Positions 34,492-44,534 of a stretch of 64,000 nucleotides of DNA are shown here, piece after piece. The notes below the pieces were generated by a model that had not been told where the DNA came from, did not search any database, and saw only the letters and a list, made by a program, of their open reading frames with translations. Position 1 is the stretch's first letter, and the number at the start of each line of letters is the position of its first letter. The translations under genes and the position numbers were made by a program. The stretch comes from Terfezia claveryi (Eukaryota > Ascomycota > Pezizomycetes > Pezizales > Pezizaceae): assembly GCA_015179025.1 (NCBI GenBank), contig WHUX01000058.1, forward strand, positions 124,001 to 188,000. The letters run 5' to 3'.

Positions 34492-36306
34492 TCATGTACA
34501 GAATGTTTTTGGGAGAGGAATACCTTCATCCACATAGTGAGATTCCCTCTTTATATGTAGGTATAGTTGATTGCGAGAGGGGAAAACTCCGTAACATAGT
34601 CCACATTGATGATGTTGTGATGCTTTAAACCATAAGCCCATTGATTTTGCGTGACGCTCATGTGGTTCTCGAGGTAGAGCTTTTGTAAGAGCATCTGCTA
34701 CCATGTCTTTTGTAGCAATGTATTCGATTAAGCATTGTCCGGATTCGACCATATGAGTGATAAATCGTTCTCTCGCATGTATATGTTTTGTACGAGGCCG
34801 GTATTCGCTATGTTTTGCTAGTGCAAGGGCTCCCTTGTTGTCACCGTATAGAATAGGAGTTTTTTCCGGAAGTTTTAGGTTTTCCAAGAATCCCATAATC
34901 CATATTAGCTCTCTCGCAGCTTCTGTACCGGCAATGAATTCTGCTTCTGTTGAGCTTAGAGCTACCAGGCCTTGTCGTTTAGAACACCAAGAGATTAGAG
35001 TCCCATGTAAGAAGAATACATATGCTCCAGTAGATTTGCGGGATGCAGTACAGTTCAAGAAAGAGGCATCAAAGTATCCTATCAAGGATGTTGGGATAGG
35101 TGTAGGGTTCCTTGGTATATGAGATTTTCCAAGAGTCAGGTATACAGAGTTGTGAGATCGTAGGTAGCGTAATATTCTCATTATACCTGCCCAGTGTCGT
35201 TGAGTAGGTTTTGAGGAGAATTGGGCTAATTTCGTTACCGCATAACTGATATCAGGTCTCGTACCTACCATTAGATACATCAGTCTGCCAATTGCCCTTT
35301 GATATACCCGAGTCTCCGATAAATCCAATATAGTATCGTCAGCCTCTTCTTCCCATTTTTCTTTGGGGTCCATTGGTATAGAGACAGGTGTAGCGTTGGA
35401 CATATGAAATTCTTCCAGGATTTCATGGACATATTGGGCTTGATCGATGTATAACCTCCGTTCTTGTCGGTTTCGAGTTACCATCATTCCAATGTATCTA
35501 GATACAGGACCAAGGTCTTTGAATTTGTATTTGTTGGAGATCTTCTCTTTTGTCTCCGTTGTCTCAGCCTTATTTCCTACAATTAAGATATCGTCAACAT
35601 GTCCTAAGATGAAGAGGAGTTGGCGGATCCATAGTGCTTGATCAGAGTTAAAACGCTTCAAACCGATTTGAGCCAGAAATTCACTCAGGTCTTCCCACCA
35701 TGCTCTTGCAGATTGTTTGAGGCCGTATATTGATTTTAGCATTAGGCATACCATCTCTGGATTGTTGGTGTCTTCATATCCTTCTAGTTGGGCCATATAT
35801 ATAAGGAAGTCTTTTAGGAGGCCATTTAGGAAAGCTGAAACAAAATCTCCTTGTTTAATTTCCCAATCGTTGAGTGCTGCTAGGTGGAGGATAATCCGCA
35901 ATGAGATGAATCGGATAACTGGAGCATATGTCTCATTATAATTGACGCCTTTTGTCTGGGAGTCTCCCCGTGCTACCAAACGAGCTTTAAAGCGCTGAAT
36001 AGTAGGTACCTCCCCTGGTTGTAGCTGTTCTTCTGCTGTTTTGATCGCAAAAACCCATTTGTTTTTGATGACAAGTGTACCTTCGGGAGGTGCAACTAGT
36101 TGCCATGTTTGGTTGTTGATTAGGGAAGCATATTCTTCGTCACATGCTTTCTTCCAGTTATCAGCTTGAGGTGATTTCATGGCTGCCTTATAACTTAGGG
36201 GAATCTTGAAATTAAACTTGATTGTTGGGTTCAAGTCTTCAACAGGTATATCCATTTGTATCGGGACTTGCCACAAACCATGAGACAAGTATACTTGTGG
36301 CCCCAA
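34492..36306 (-). CDS. Copia reverse transcriptase-RNase H with C-terminal C2H2 finger
   Basis: 604 aa as an open frame; the first ~20 residues are out-of-frame integrase sequence. RT motifs: KNKWVFAIKT, FKARLVARGDSQ, YAPVIRF, WEIKQGDFVSAFLNG, SIYGLKQSARAWW and GHVDDILIVG (YVDD box with His for Tyr). RNase H: GYFDASF, LSSTEAEF, YGDNKGALALA and TKHIHARERFI, then ADALTKALPREPH. It ends with an added zinc finger, CGLCYGVFPSRNQLYLHIKR then ESH (C-x2-C-x12-H-x5-H). All catalytic Asp/Glu seem present, so the RT-RNase H half looks functional. It is fused in the wrong frame to the integrase stub. Confidence 0.93.
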   Translation of the reverse strand: MGPQVYLSHGLWQVPIQMDIPVEDLNPTIKFNFKIPLSYKAAMKSPQADNWKKACDEEYASLINNQTWQLVAPPEGTLVIKNKWVFAIKTAEEQLQPGEVPTIQRFKARLVARGDSQTKGVNYNETYAPVIRFISLRIILHLAALNDWEIKQGDFVSAFLNGLLKDFLIYMAQLEGYEDTNNPEMVCLMLKSIYGLKQSARAWWEDLSEFLAQIGLKRFNSDQALWIRQLLFILGHVDDILIVGNKAETTETKEKISNKYKFKDLGPVSRYIGMMVTRNRQERRLYIDQAQYVHEILEEFHMSNATPVSIPMDPKEKWEEEADDTILDLSETRVYQRAIGRLMYLMVGTRPDISYAVTKLAQFSSKPTQRHWAGIMRILRYLRSHNSVYLTLGKSHIPRNPTPIPTSLIGYFDASFLNCTASRKSTGAYVFFLHGTLISWCSKRQGLVALSSTEAEFIAGTEAARELIWIMGFLENLKLPEKTPILYGDNKGALALAKHSEYRPRTKHIHARERFITHMVESGQCLIEYIATKDMVADALTKALPREPHERHAKSMGLWFKASQHHQCGLCYGVFPSRNQLYLHIKRESHYVDEGIPLPKTFCT

Positions 36307-37223
36307 AAATCAGCAACATGCATAGGTCCACACAAATCTGCATAGATAATCTCCAAATTAGCTTTTGGAAACTTGCCCGGCATGTGTGAAATTTGACGTC
36401 GTTGATGTGCTTTGACACAGTCATCACAATTTAGCTTGTTTTTCCTAGGTTCCCCAAATTCAACGCCATCTGCAAGCTTAGGGACTAGGGATAGGTATTT
36501 TTTATTGATGTGACCTAGTCTTCGATGCCATGTATCTAGCTGTTGAGTATCCGTTCGATATTTTGCTGTATAGGAGTTTTGGATCGGTTTTGCAGTGAGG
36601 GGTTGAATTCTGTCTGGGAATGACATTATTTTTAGGATAAGTTGTTGAGGAGAGCATTCTTGTAGGTAGTAAACAAAATTCTCCCTATCTGCAACCGCCC
36701 AAAGAGCTCCCAGCTTAAATACATAACACTTGCCATTCTTCAATGAAAACTCCAAACCCTTTGCTTCCAGTTGTCCTATTGATATAAGATGAGTATTCGG
36801 AAGAAGGTCGGGGGAATACATCACATCCGAGATTAATATAGTTCCGCATTGTAATTGTAGGATAAGATCTCCTTTTGCAGTCGCATAAATAATCCCATTT
36901 GCTGTTTCGACTGGTGTTGATTTAATCGTTCGAGTATTCGTAAGGAGTTTAAGATTGCTGGTGTAGTGATTAGAGGCTCCTGAATCGAGCATCCACCGTT
37001 GTTTATGTTTTGCTAAATCAGTCGATTGCATCATACAACAGTGATTAATAACTCCTGTGACATTCTTTCCAATTGGAATACCTCGGACTGCCTTTGCCTG
37101 GTTCTTTTGTCTTCGTTGCTTATGTGTGTCTTCCTGTGATTCAGATGAGGATTCGCAGGAAGAAGAAGAAGAAGAGGATTCTTCAGGAGAAGAAGATTGT
37201 TTATCCTTTTTCTTCTTATGCAT
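36231..37223 (-). CDS. Copia protease, gag-pre-integrase and truncated integrase
   Basis: 330 aa. Lys- and Ser-rich start (residues 1-40), aspartic protease with WMLDSGASNHYT (Asp80), then the zinc-binding gag-pre-integrase domain: LDTWHRRLGHINKKYL ... LNCDDCVKAHQRR (HHCC). The integrase core starts with LEIIYADLCGP (first catalytic Asp) and KYTCLMVCGKSRYKWIYLL, then the frame hits a stop. The second Asp and the Glu, about 100 residues further in intact relatives, are absent from the element altogether. No integration activity can come from this copy. The open frame begins only after TAG in the GGCGCC repeat, so its expression is uncertain. Confidence 0.88.
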   Translation of the reverse strand: MHKKKKDKQSSSPEESSSSSSSCESSSESQEDTHKQRRQKNQAKAVRGIPIGKNVTGVINHCCMMQSTDLAKHKQRWMLDSGASNHYTSNLKLLTNTRTIKSTPVETANGIIYATAKGDLILQLQCGTILISDVMYSPDLLPNTHLISIGQLEAKGLEFSLKNGKCYVFKLGALWAVADRENFVYYLQECSPQQLILKIMSFPDRIQPLTAKPIQNSYTAKYRTDTQQLDTWHRRLGHINKKYLSLVPKLADGVEFGEPRKNKLNCDDCVKAHQRRQISHMPGKFPKANLEIIYADLCGPMHVADFWGHKYTCLMVCGKSRYKWIYLLKT

Positions 37224-37299
37224 CTGTTTTGAGATTCTGTGGGTAGATCGTTGTTTGTGGTATGTCCTGACATCAGGAAGGAATAGAATACCTTTAGAA

Positions 37300-37329
37300 G
37301 GCGCCTAAGGGCGCCTAGTGGCGCCTAAT
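37300..37329. repeat. GGCGCC triplicate at gag-pol junction
   Basis: GGCGCCTAAG, GGCGCCTAGT, GGCGCCTAAT: three 10-bp units, each beginning with the GGCGCC palindrome, sit between the gag stop and the start of the protease frame. On the element strand each unit carries TTAGGCGCC or CTAGGCGCC, which places stops in the pol frame. Confidence 0.85.
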
Positions 37330-37333
37330 GGCA

Positions 37334-38221
37334 TCAGGACGCCAACTTTAAGACTATTTCTTCCTGATGGATGTGTTTCTTCTGTGTATCGACCTTGTCA
37401 CCGTTTCTGCCAAATCTGCCTCTTTTTCCTCGACTCCGGTTTTGATATTGTGTAGGTCGTAGTTCAGGATGTTTTATCCAACAATCGGTGATGCCATGAT
37501 TCGATAGTCCGCAATGTTCGCATTTTTTCCGTGTTTCGTTCTGAGGATTCTTCGCCGCATATGCTACTGGGGCAGGTTGAAACGTAGGGGTAATGGTCTC
37601 TGCTGTTTTCTGTAGTTGGACCATAGCCGTTCGTTTTTGTATCAGCTTCTCTTCTCTCATACATGATTCCCTGATGTCTTTTATATCCAGCGGATTATTG
37701 TTGTTGTCCATGTTGGTAAGAGTAGTGACGAGAGTAGCATATTCTGGGAGAAGGTTTGCTAGAATTTGCCACTTTACTTTCTGATCACTAATATCTTCCC
37801 CCAGGTGTTTTAGGTCAGCTGCTGCGTTCGTGACCTGGTTGATAAATGATAGGACAGTTTGATCAGAACGCTGACTAAGGGAGTTGAACGTCATGGTTAG
37901 CTGGAAGATATTTGCTGAGGAGGAGGATTGAAATAAGCTCTCAAGAGTCTTCCAGGCTTCTCGTGCAGTCATATCGTCAGTCAAAGATGACTGAATTTCA
38001 GATTTACATCTGAAGTAAATCTCTGAAAACGCCCACTTATCAGCCTTTGCCCAGCTGATATTTGCATCTGGTGGTTGTTCATGATCGATGAGGTCGAGAA
38101 GACACATTCTCATGAGGAGGATCCTCATATTTTTTCTCCATATCCCATAGTTGGTATGGTCGAGCAGGTCAAAGACCAGAGTCTCTCGATGAAGGGACTT
38201 TGGGATATCTAGGTCTTCCAT
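37334..38221 (-). CDS. Copia Gag protein (UBN2 type, CCHC knuckle)
   Basis: 295 aa, starting at the ATG 82 nt inside the 5' LTR. It forms the capsid shell that packages element RNA. Visible features: an N-terminal segment with YGIWRKNMRILLM; a central UBN2-like helical region (AREAWKTLESLFQSSS, NSLSQRSDQTVLSFINQV, LPEYATLVTTLTN); and a CCHC zinc knuckle near residue 236 (CEHCGLSNHGITDC, C-x2-C-x4-H-x4-C). The frame is intact. It stops at TGA just before the GGCGCC triplet repeat, and the next reading frame (protease) opens only after a further stop, so the two are not simply overlapping. Confidence 0.9.
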   Translation of the reverse strand: MEDLDIPKSLHRETLVFDLLDHTNYGIWRKNMRILLMRMCLLDLIDHEQPPDANISWAKADKWAFSEIYFRCKSEIQSSLTDDMTAREAWKTLESLFQSSSSANIFQLTMTFNSLSQRSDQTVLSFINQVTNAAADLKHLGEDISDQKVKWQILANLLPEYATLVTTLTNMDNNNNPLDIKDIRESCMREEKLIQKRTAMVQLQKTAETITPTFQPAPVAYAAKNPQNETRKKCEHCGLSNHGITDCWIKHPELRPTQYQNRSRGKRGRFGRNGDKVDTQKKHIHQEEIVLKLAS

Positions 38222-38289
38222 GATGGCTTTTGGAGGGGTTTTGTTGATTGGAAGAGGTTTTTTGGGTGTATCTGCGATGTAGATACAGA

Positions 38290-38302
38290 GGGCTTCATAA
38301 CC
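38290..38302 (-). other. Copia primer-binding site, initiator-tRNA anticodon type
   Basis: Immediately inside the 5' LTR the element strand reads GGTTATGAAGCCC. The complement of the initiator tRNA at 17307-17378 over its anticodon region is GGTTATGAGCCC, identical except for one extra A. Priming by an internally cleaved half of initiator tRNA is established for Drosophila copia and relatives; its use here is inferred from the match. Confidence 0.75.
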
Positions 38303-38449
38303 TGATAGAACGTCTTATTCCTTATCCTCATGATCCTTCTCCAAGATCATGTTCACGTATATCTACATCATGCCAAGCCCGCCAGCCTAGTCGGCTCTGC
38401 CATATACAGTACATGTGCCGCTGCCATTGCTGTACATGTGGTACTAACA
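38303..38449 (-). repeat. Copia 5' LTR (147 bp)
   Basis: Identical to the copy at 33814-33960. It would carry promoter and transcription start for the element. It is followed on the element strand directly by the primer-binding site. Confidence 0.97.
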
Positions 38450-38454
38450 GTAGG

Positions 38455-39613
38455 AAGTTCCCCAAACAACGGTCTGTCGAGCATATATTTTCCCCATCAG
38501 TAGCATCCAACTCCACATAAATGTTTAATGGAATATAGCCATGGCCGCAAGTGCGTGTGAGTGGATTTTTTTTTTTGCAGCCTCATTGGCGGCTTAACCG
38601 AATTTGAGGAGCAGGGTGCGGTATTCTGGTAGTCCGATTGGCACAACCCTCGGTAGAGGTGTTCTGGGGCTGGCCATGTTGCTGCCTAGGTTTAAAGAAC
38701 CAGACTAGTTTAAAGCCTGGTGGACGAAACGAGGCCAGCTTTAGATGGGATGGGAGAATTTATTTCGATGATTAGCTCGGACAGCTGTATCAGCTGCATG
38801 TGAACGCGCGGCTGCGTGCTAAGTCAGCAATTCTGGGCTAGAAGTCTGGTCTGGTGTACTGGCAAGTAGGAATAAGAAATCTACTTTAAAAGAAGTCGAT
38901 AATGGATGGCAAGTAGTGTCGGTCAAAGTGGCAGTAGAGTAACATCTGTAGAACTAGCACAACCAGCAGGAACACAATTGTTAAGTACACGGATAGATAG
39001 TTAATAAAGGAACCTCTGTGACAGTCATGGCTTAGGTCCCTCAGCGTAACTAATAAAGATCTGGTCAGAGATTACTGCAAGCAGAGAGTTTGGTTACGGT
39101 AGTTTTGTGATGAGAACTGCATGAAAGTTCAGGGTAACCTGACCAATAAGAGAAACGATGTCGGGAAGCGTGCTAACTAGACTACGGGAAGCCAATATTC
39201 AGTAGTCTGGTTGCAGGCTAGTTGATAGAGGCTGGGCAGGCACGAGAACAACCCTGTCTTCCCATAGTCTGGTTGGCACGTCTTCCCATTGCCTAGCCTC
39301 GGTAGCGTAAGGAAACGGGAGATTAACACCCTTGATGATCTCGCGAAAAAAAATTGAGGGGCACACTTAATAAATAAGGTGTCCTTCAATCTGATAGCAC
39401 GTAGCACATGAGCACTTTTTTGTTTTTTTTCCCTGCAATAACAGGGAAGTTTCTTTGGAATACAATAATCCCGCAGCCCTACTCTGGTTCGGGCTGAGTA
39501 GGGTAAGGTTTGGGTTCAACGATAAGGTGATTGTTGAGATGATCATCTAAAAGGTTGTCATAAGCCCGGGCGGGTGAGGGCATATGAATATATGGTAGCG
39601 AATATATGGGTAT
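38455..39613. other. Spacer, no supportable gene
   Basis: No gene. It contains interspersed motif copies at 38631 (AGTCCGATTGGCACAACC), 39203 and 39266, and a TTCAGGGTAACCTGA word near 39128. Confidence 0.55.
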
Positions 39614-39751
39614 GGGGCATACAAACATATATATATATATAGTGCATGCAAACATGTATATATATGTATATAGGGAATGCAAACATGTATATATATGTAT
39701 ATAGGGCATGTATATGTATCTGTATAGGGCATGCAAACATGTATATATACC
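39614..39751. repeat. AT-rich minisatellite, GGGCATGCAAACATGTATAT unit
   Basis: About four imperfect copies of a 30-36 bp unit containing GCATGCAAACATGTATATATATGTATATAGG. The Tyr/Ile/Cys-rich minus-strand frames across it are an artefact of the repeat. Confidence 0.88.
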
Positions 39752-42700
39752 GGGCTTCAGACACCTGATTAGAAAAGAACCTCCTCCACACAGCCTGATT
39801 TTTAATTCTATTCCATTTGTTGTATGTACTATCAATGAGCAAATTATCCTGAACTAAGGTATCATGTTTGAATATACCACTATAAGTTTTGAACACAAAG
39901 GTGATTGTGCAACGAAAACACAATTACGTAGGAGGTACTGGTCAAAGTACTGGTCAAAGTAATGGCCAACCTATCTGGGGGCATCAACTCTAGTTCCGTG
40001 GCGTGGATTTGCTTCGTCAAATATACCACGTAGATATACAGTATCTTTCGAGGAGCTTGTGCCAACCAGACTAATACAATATAGATTTTAAATCACCGAA
40101 GTGAACATCTGCAGAACCAGAGGTCAGCAAATGCTAGTCTGGCTCTACACAGAACATCTTCTTAGGATCATTACAAAGAGGCTACTACTGACTAGGTTAG
40201 CATAATTACCAATATATCTTTGGATTGGTGGTGTCCACTAGTCTGGTGTCATCTTCCTAAAATTTCTTCCGTGTCCATACTAGTACTTGCGCCGTGAGCC
40301 GATGAGGTGTCCCCCAGTCCAGTGGAGGGGAAGTGCAACCCTTGCCAGTGGAGTAGTAGGTCAGCCCCGGCCCGCCGCTTCCCCACCTCACAACGTCAAT
40401 AATAATAGGCTAGGTCCCATCAAGACATCAGGGTAACTCTCTATTTGAAGCACCACCAGGCAACGTAAATATCAGTGATCTACTACACTAAGGTGCGATC
40501 ACCGATTTAAACGTTTGTATTTGAAAGAGAAATAAAGGAATAGGAACAGCCGCTAACCGCGACAGGAAATCATTAGGGCTGCATGCAGATCGCATGCTCC
40601 ACCCCGCCCAATGACTCCCATGTCAGGCATTACGCCAGACACTTGCTGCGTTGACTACGTCGAATAGGATATGTAGGATATGAATCCATTTTGTATAAGA
40701 GATAGCGGCTAACAGTATTAGGAGGCTAGAAAGTTACATGGCCTCCACCTGCACGTTGCGCCTTTTTTTTTTTCTTTTTTGCGTCCTCCCCCTCTCCCCC
40801 ACATATGGCCTTTTTCATTGGCGTTGGTGTATGAAAATTGCCAAAGGGCGAAAATGGGAAAGCAGGGGAGCCGAATGTCATACAGACAAGCTGGTGTTGA
40901 GAACGCACGAGCCAGCACATCGTTCCGCCTCGGAGTTTGAATGGATACCAAGTAGGTAGTATCCTCCTGCAGAGTAATGTCTGCAAACAGATAAGGAGAG
41001 ACTGGGATATAAGAAGCATAAGGCTAGTAGAAGGGTATTCGAAGATGAACGTGGGAGACCATAAAGAAGTAATTGTCTGTTGGAGTCGTCATTCTTACGT
41101 TAGTATGTAATGGTAGACACAATACATCAACAATGAAGTAGTAGATGCATATCTAAGAAATCCGCATGCCATGTTCCTACGTACCTCATTCTCATTCCTC
41201 AAGCAGTATTGGAGTCACGGCATATAAAAACGTGATCTGGCTAACTGTTGAAGTCTATCTCCCGGATGCTTATCCCGCTCCTCCAAGATCTTGCTTCATG
41301 GCACCTCAGAGCACCTCAGCGCACCAGCGATCCTACATGCCTGAAACTGTTATTACAAATTTCCGGCTAGCCTTAGCAAACTATCTATCAGAAAATAGTA
41401 CGAAACAAATATTTTCACTTGATCCTTCATGCTAACACCTACCTGGTTCTGTCTCACCCTTGCAAAACAAACGATGTCATACCTTCTAGCCCGGCTGCTC
41501 ATCCCCTCCTAGATGCGAAGGTTAATCTGCATCCTGTATCTTCCCCCGCGCCATGTTGACCGCAGCGGATGCGTAGATAATGTTAGATTTTCTGGGGTAT
41601 ATAAGCAACGGGCATTGCCCTCTGCGTTACCACCTTTCCAGTACTCCCTAAGACCACCGCTGCAGATTTCTTGGCTTCCATCCTCACTACCCTTTGCTAC
41701 TTAAGTATGTTGCTTCTCACATTCCTCGTGCTTTCCATTCACTATTGCTCCATCCCACCTATACGATTCTCCGTGGCGTGGGTAGTCGATTCCCCTTACC
41801 ATCGCACGGATTATGAGCTTATTCTCCGATAATAGATAAAGATATTTCATTCCCCCATCACAACATCAATTCTTGTGAGAGTGGCAGAACTTCCACCTTT
41901 GTCACTGTTTCTCCTTCAAAAATTCAACTCCAACCACGGCTTTCTTTCCTCCAAGCTTCTCCCTCTTCTGGTGATGATCTCGAGCACACGGAGATCTCGC
42001 ACAACAAGCATGTTGCTAACCAAAGAAAACATAGATATGCTATAACAGGCCAATCCACTTTCGCCAACGTACATGGATAATTCATTTATACCAAAGTGTG
42101 ATCCCGAACTGGGCGACATTCCGCTGGCTTTCCGTGCATCCTACGCAGGATGTCTTCTAATCGTCACAGTCGCGACTAAACCTCCATTGGGCAGAGCGCC
42201 AGGCACTGATATGACAAATTGACACCCTCGACGTGGTATTGGGCAGAGACACCTAGCAACGCCAGTACTTGGAACCAATATAGGTAACCTTCCATGCGAA
42301 CGGCAGTTGTTGTCAACCCCACGAGGAGCTAATGACGAAAAACCCCCGGAACGTATGGAAGGACTTGGAAACATATTTCGCAAAGATTAATGATGCCGCT
42401 AGTGCTCGTTATGTGGTATAAAGGGGTAAAGATTTTCCTGTCAGAATCCTTTTTTCTTTTCTAAACTCTCCTCTCTTTCGATCATCGAGAGCCTCGGGGG
42501 GTGCCGCAACTAGCCTAAACCCAGATGGTCTTGTCGAAAGTCTCACGTGCACTAGGTTTGAATATCAACGCCTCTCCTGTCCGGCTTTGCTGCAAAGTAC
42601 CGTCATCGTTTCTCTAACAACCACCCTCACTGCAGATCTACCTCACCGGGATATTTTGAGGTTTCATCAACTGCCACAAGACTAACTCCATCTCGAATAA

Positions 42701-44534
42701 CCCTGTCAGGGTGATAACCGACTCCCCGGTTGAAAAATCATCATTGACTGCCGAAGGCGGAACCTGAAGTATTTAATGAAGCCAAGAGATTGACTACGCC
42801 GATCAAAGCTCGACACTTCGGTAACATAATTGCTCCTCTGATAGCATCAACACAAACTTAATTCGCAAATAACCTATTTCCCTTATGATCAGCAAAACAT
42901 ATCGCGCTTGGGTACATACCAGAAGCATGGAATAGAAGATTACGACAGTGTTCGAATGGAGGGAGAAGACAGTGGCATGGGCTGGATGTTGATGCCAGAG
43001 TTACCCGCTTCTTCCCTAAACAGGACAGTTGTGCTAACTTTTCGTCAGAATAGCCGACTTTGCATCTGCAAGCAGTTTGCAAAACCAACTGAGTGTTATG
43101 TTTCAGCGGCATTTCTTGAAGGCTAGGACTCCCTTCGAACATGGATGCTAGACGAAGTGTCGCAAAGAATGCAAAAGACTATCTTGACCGTCAAATCAGT
43201 ACAAGCACAGAACTACGAGAGGGGGGTCCACGCGCTGATCCTACCTCGATCGTTGGAATCTGACAGGGAACAGCGTACAACAAGACTTCATTGACGTCAG
43301 GTAAGCCGTTTCAAAGCTTGATATCCGATGCGGATTTTACCGATCAGGGCCATTCGTGAAGGTAGAAGAGGGGGCTGTTTAGGTCTCTGAACTGATCGCC
43401 AGGGAAATTTCGTCATTTGGTGACCTGGAGAACCTTGAACGACCCGAAGATCACCACTGTTCTGCACAATGTTATGGGAAGGTGGGGTCGTGAATGGCTG
43501 TCGCGAAACGCTGCTGAGTCACCAGACAAATGGAACAGCATTCGTTGCAGTAAGCAATTCAGGCACTTGTCCTACGAGCATCGTACAAAAACACTGGAAA
43601 GCGAAGAAAAGGAAACTGGGAAGTGGAGTCTAGATTTAGATAAATTTACAGCAGCGTGAATGGATTTCGAGCGCCGGTGGCGTTATGTCAATCACGATAC
43701 GATGTGGCACACCTGGGCTTGACGGCTTAAGACTCATGGTTAATGAACGTCGTGCTCCCGAGCGCGCCAAGCCCGTCACGCAAATAACATCCAGCCGCAG
43801 TGGGGATTTGAAAAGAAATCTGAAATCAAATTTCAAGACTTATGAATGTTGCCAAACCCCTGCACACCGTTGTCTTAAGCGACGCCCTTTGTGATTATGT
43901 ATTGTATGTAAGGCAGACTGTCTATTTATGGGCCAATTGTCGGGTGGGAAAATTAAACGTATACAAGTTCACCGCGAATTTGCAAGGAAGCCGAGTAGCA
44001 GCGATCTGCAGGGTGCGACATGGGCTTGGCCGCCCGGCTACGTCACGGTCATACTCTGTGCATATGCAAATCATCAAAATACATAGCGTGCAAGTACACC
44101 AGCGGGCTCTCTAAACTATCACCGTAGTTGTCGACTAGCATCAGGTTTGCCTATATAAACTGGTGGAGATATCCCCGGAAGCATCATCCACTTGGCATGG
44201 GGCTGACCAAGGAGGACGGTCGAGAAAAACAAGTTATCGATATATACACTGAATTCGTATACTGCCCCGATCTTCGCCTGCTACGCCACACTTAGAGAGG
44301 TATGAATCCGCCACAAAGTTGATAATTGATTTCTACTCCATGTGTCTCGGGTTAGAAGGCCTGCTCATATATAATGGTTTATCCAGACTTGCCAGTGCAC
44401 ATCAAGTGGAAAAGGCCGTATCAGAACAATTTTGATATTCACGGCTTTGGTGCTGGTCAGCCCGCAAGAGAATAAAATTTAGTATCGAATATCTGCAATT
44501 CTTGAGCCTACTATTAGAAGATCCCCGATATTTG
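39752..44534. other. Intergenic, no confident gene
   Basis: The least random frame is 43417-43659 (80 aa: LNDPKITTVLHNVMGRWGREW ... WSLDLDKFTAA), possibly a last exon; no partner exon is clear. A frame at 42908-43126 and two minus frames at 41916-42383 have no motif. The reverse interspersed motif GTGCCAACCAGACT is at 40059-40072. The last ~300 bp form the promoter of the zinc-cluster gene. Confidence 0.4.
44152..44159 (+). promoter_or_regulatory. Possible TATA box upstream of zinc-cluster gene
   Basis: TATATAAA lies 376 nt before the ATG, compatible with a 5' leader of about 300-350 nt. It is supported only by its sequence and position. Confidence 0.3.

Larger units (their letters stand above)
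33809..38454 (-). mobile_element. Structurally complete Ty1/Copia retrotransposon, integrase-deleted
   Basis: The 4636-bp element (33814-38449) reads on the minus strand. Two 147-bp LTRs, identical by eye, begin TGTTAG and end CTATCA. They are flanked by the 5-bp duplication GTAGG (33809-33813 and 38450-38454). Inside, in minus-strand order: a primer-binding site directly after the 5' LTR, an 82-nt leader including that site, gag, protease plus gag-pre-integrase, the first ~40 residues of integrase, RT-RNase H, a C2H2 finger, a tandem-repeat 3' UTR and a purine tract (CGAGGGGAGG) against the 3' LTR. Identical LTRs imply recent insertion, yet the integrase core is missing and the pol frame is broken. 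Confidence 0.96.

Noticed and set aside
34757..35122. Plus-strand frames across the Copia RT region
   Set aside because: Antisense shadows of the RT-RNase H frame.
39479..39923. Tyr/Ile/Cys-rich minus frames
   Set aside because: They are readings of the AT-rich minisatellite at 39614-39751.
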